Assembly: GCA_022579005.1 (NCBI GenBank)
Contig: MU401459.1
Coordinates: 248,001 to 312,000, forward strand
DNA: 64,000 bases
Direction of reading: 5' to 3'
Origin: Poronia punctata
Taxonomy: Eukaryota > Ascomycota > Sordariomycetes > Xylariales > Xylariaceae
Under the pieces are notes generated by a model. The model saw nothing but the letters and a program-made list of their open reading frames with translations. It did not search any database and was not told the origin of the DNA. Below are positions 62,315 through 64,000 of this stretch, one piece after another. How positions within the stretch are numbered: the stretch's first letter is position 1; every line of letters begins with the position of its first letter. The position numbers and the translations under genes were made by a program.

Positions 62315-64000
62315 TTATGCCGAGATTAGTGCGTCCGCCGCTTCCTTCATAATCTTGGCCGTCTTGTCAATGATAGTCTGTGCAAGTGACCAGTCTTTAA
62401 CCTCAATCACATCGCGAATCGCTGGGAAATGGGCCTCATCACTTTCACCCCAGATTTGGGGCCCAAATACGACGTGTTTGAACTGGGTGCGGTTGGGAAT
62501 CTGCCAGGAAATGCTATTAGTTTACGACAGGAAAACGTACAAGTCCGGGGAAAGAACATACGCCACCTCCAAATTCAAGGTCCAAAAGATTCGATTCGAA
62601 ATGACCCATGCGGGTGTTGTGGTCTAGTCGTCGAATGCCGAGGCCTGCCGGTTCCCATCCGTTGGACGAGATGATACTCTTCTCCCAATATGGCTCGAAT
62701 TGCTCAAACCGAGTTACGGCCGTGGTCACATGGTTTGCCGCTTCCTTGATAGGATCCAGGTTGATTTTTCTCTCCTTTCCCTTATTAATACCTTTCCCTT
62801 CGGCCCAATGTGACAAGTCACCGACATAGCGTCCCAAGCTGGATGCGTAGCTGTTCATATCGAAGGGCAAGATAGGTCGGTCCGCCAGATCTAACACAAG
62901 TAGGCCTAGGACTTGGCCGAGCAAGGCGTGGTATATGAACTCGGGATCTCCAATCGACTGCATCAAATCGAAATTATCATAAGACGAGTGGGAAGGGTGC
63001 GGCTTGCCGTCGAAGCGGATATCCAGCGAACTGGTCCCAGCAATGTCCTGAAAGGGTACGTAGTCCCCTTTGTATCCCAAGGGTTCGAGGTTAGCTTTTC
63101 TGTCGTTCCACAATGACAGGAGGGTAACGTTCGCGACGGGGTCCAGGACTCTGTCCAGAGCCCTCGTTATGAGCCTTCGGAATACAGGAGACCCAGCGGC
63201 ATGGAACTCTCGTCCAGAAACTGCAGTGTCTAGGTTAACGTATGCGAGGGCCTGCTCCTGTAATGCCTCCAGATTCTTTTCGACAAACTCGGTGCTCCCA
63301 ATCATATTGTATTCCCCAGCATCCCAACTCATGAATTCTATAGTGCGAAGCGGCCGCCAGCCCTGGGCCGCAAGTTCGCCAAACACGCGCGCCACTTCGA
63401 GCATGATAGCCGTGCCGGAATTGGGCGACGTGGCCCCGAATGCCCAGGCATCGCGGTGGTTCCCGATAATGATGGATTTCTCGCTCTGCTCGAGCCCTTC
63501 CAGCTTGGTATAAATGTTCCAGATCTTTTGCTTCTCGACTTCGTCCTGCTGGTTCTTCAGACGTACAATTGGCGAGGAAGAATTACCTGACCACCACTTG
63601 ACGTCAGGGACGCGGCCTCTCCAGTGCTCGGGACATGGTTCGCCGAAACCCTGAATATGCTGTAACAACACTTGCGCATCCCGCCAGGCGATCGGCAGAC
63701 TCGGTATATGCACAAGCCCTTTGGTTTTCTCTTTCGACTGACGAACTTGGCCCTCCGTGCTTTCCCAAGTGGGGGTAAGCACGTCACCAACAACCCAACT
63801 GCTCAAGCTGACGGAGCCCCTTTGGACGCCGTCGGCGGGCATGGTCCGTCCCTTGGGCGCCGGATCGCCGTGGACAAAGCCATTCTCGGCAGGGTCGCTG
63901 TAGATGATGCAGCCAGCAAAGCCCGCCATCTCTGCTGCCTTGACCTTGAGCGCTTGATCACGTTGGGTGCCGCCGTATCGGACGAGTGCTATCGCGCCTT
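62315..64000 (-). CDS. M28/transferrin-receptor-like protein (Tre1/Tre2, GCPII family), 5' end beyond the window
   Basis: Partial: the frame is open at the right edge (reading AIALVRYGGTQRDQALKVKAA into the segment starting at 63929), so the N-terminal cytoplasmic tail and membrane anchor are missing. Exons seen: 64000-62562 and 62500-62315, joined in phase 0 by a 61-bp GT-AG intron; stop at 62317-62315. PA domain, M28 peptidase fold and helical dimerisation domain follow in the order of glutamate carboxypeptidase II. Zinc ligands His (HRDAW), Glu (in GEYN), Asp (YVNLD) and His (HPSHSSY) are kept, but the bridging Asp is Ser (codon 63426-63428) and the general-base Glu is Gly (codon 63315-63317). 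This makes peptidase activity unlikely and suggests a role like yeast Tre1/Tre2, membrane adaptors for Bsd2/Rsp5-dependent sorting of metal transporters. Confidence 0.88.

Overview
The window is nuclear DNA of a filamentous ascomycete (Pezizomycotina, probably Sordariomycetes). The evidence is short GT-AG introns (mostly 46-130 bp) with CTAAC/CTGAC branch sites, full-length homologues of flbA and dicer-like 1, a dispersed single 5S rRNA gene of the Fusarium-like type, and a very AT-rich, ORF-free island with the dinucleotide bias of repeat-induced point mutation (RIP). I ran no database search. Family calls rest on motifs and remembered family alignments.

Layout. 0-14 kb: an isocitrate lyase/PEP mutase superfamily enzyme with an oxaloacetate-acetylhydrolase-like active-site serine (999-2448), about 7 kb without protein genes but with a 5S rRNA gene (7079-7197), a GPI-anchored Ser/Thr-rich wall protein (9453-10343) and the RGS protein FlbA (11575-14038). 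14-26 kb: a 12 kb stretch with no gene I can support. 26-36 kb: a housekeeping block with Cdc73 of the Paf1 complex, the PP2A regulator Tap42, Dicer-like 1 (five exons, 1503 aa) and a small membrane protein. 35.9-42.45 kb: the RIP-type AT island, bracketed by an exact 15-bp direct repeat. 42.8-64 kb: a class I methyltransferase, oligoribonuclease, phosphoglucomutase, a fumarate-reductase-type flavoprotein, a secreted esterase, a small Ser/Thr-rich protein, a berberine-bridge-type FAD oxidase, a polyglutamine-containing DUF7053-like protein, and the 3' part of an M28/transferrin-receptor-like gene that runs off the right edge.

How they fit. There is no operon and no convincing secondary-metabolite cluster. 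The genes cover core metabolism (phosphoglucomutase, fumarate reductase), RNA and signalling control (Cdc73, Tap42, FlbA, oligoribonuclease), surface and secretion (GPI protein, esterase) and genome defence (Dicer-like 1 beside a RIP-type island). The strongest unexplained signals are the 15-bp repeat around the island, an intergenic-only 8-mer TACGAGTA/TACTCGTA found about thirty times, and an M28 protein that has lost a bridging zinc ligand and the general base.
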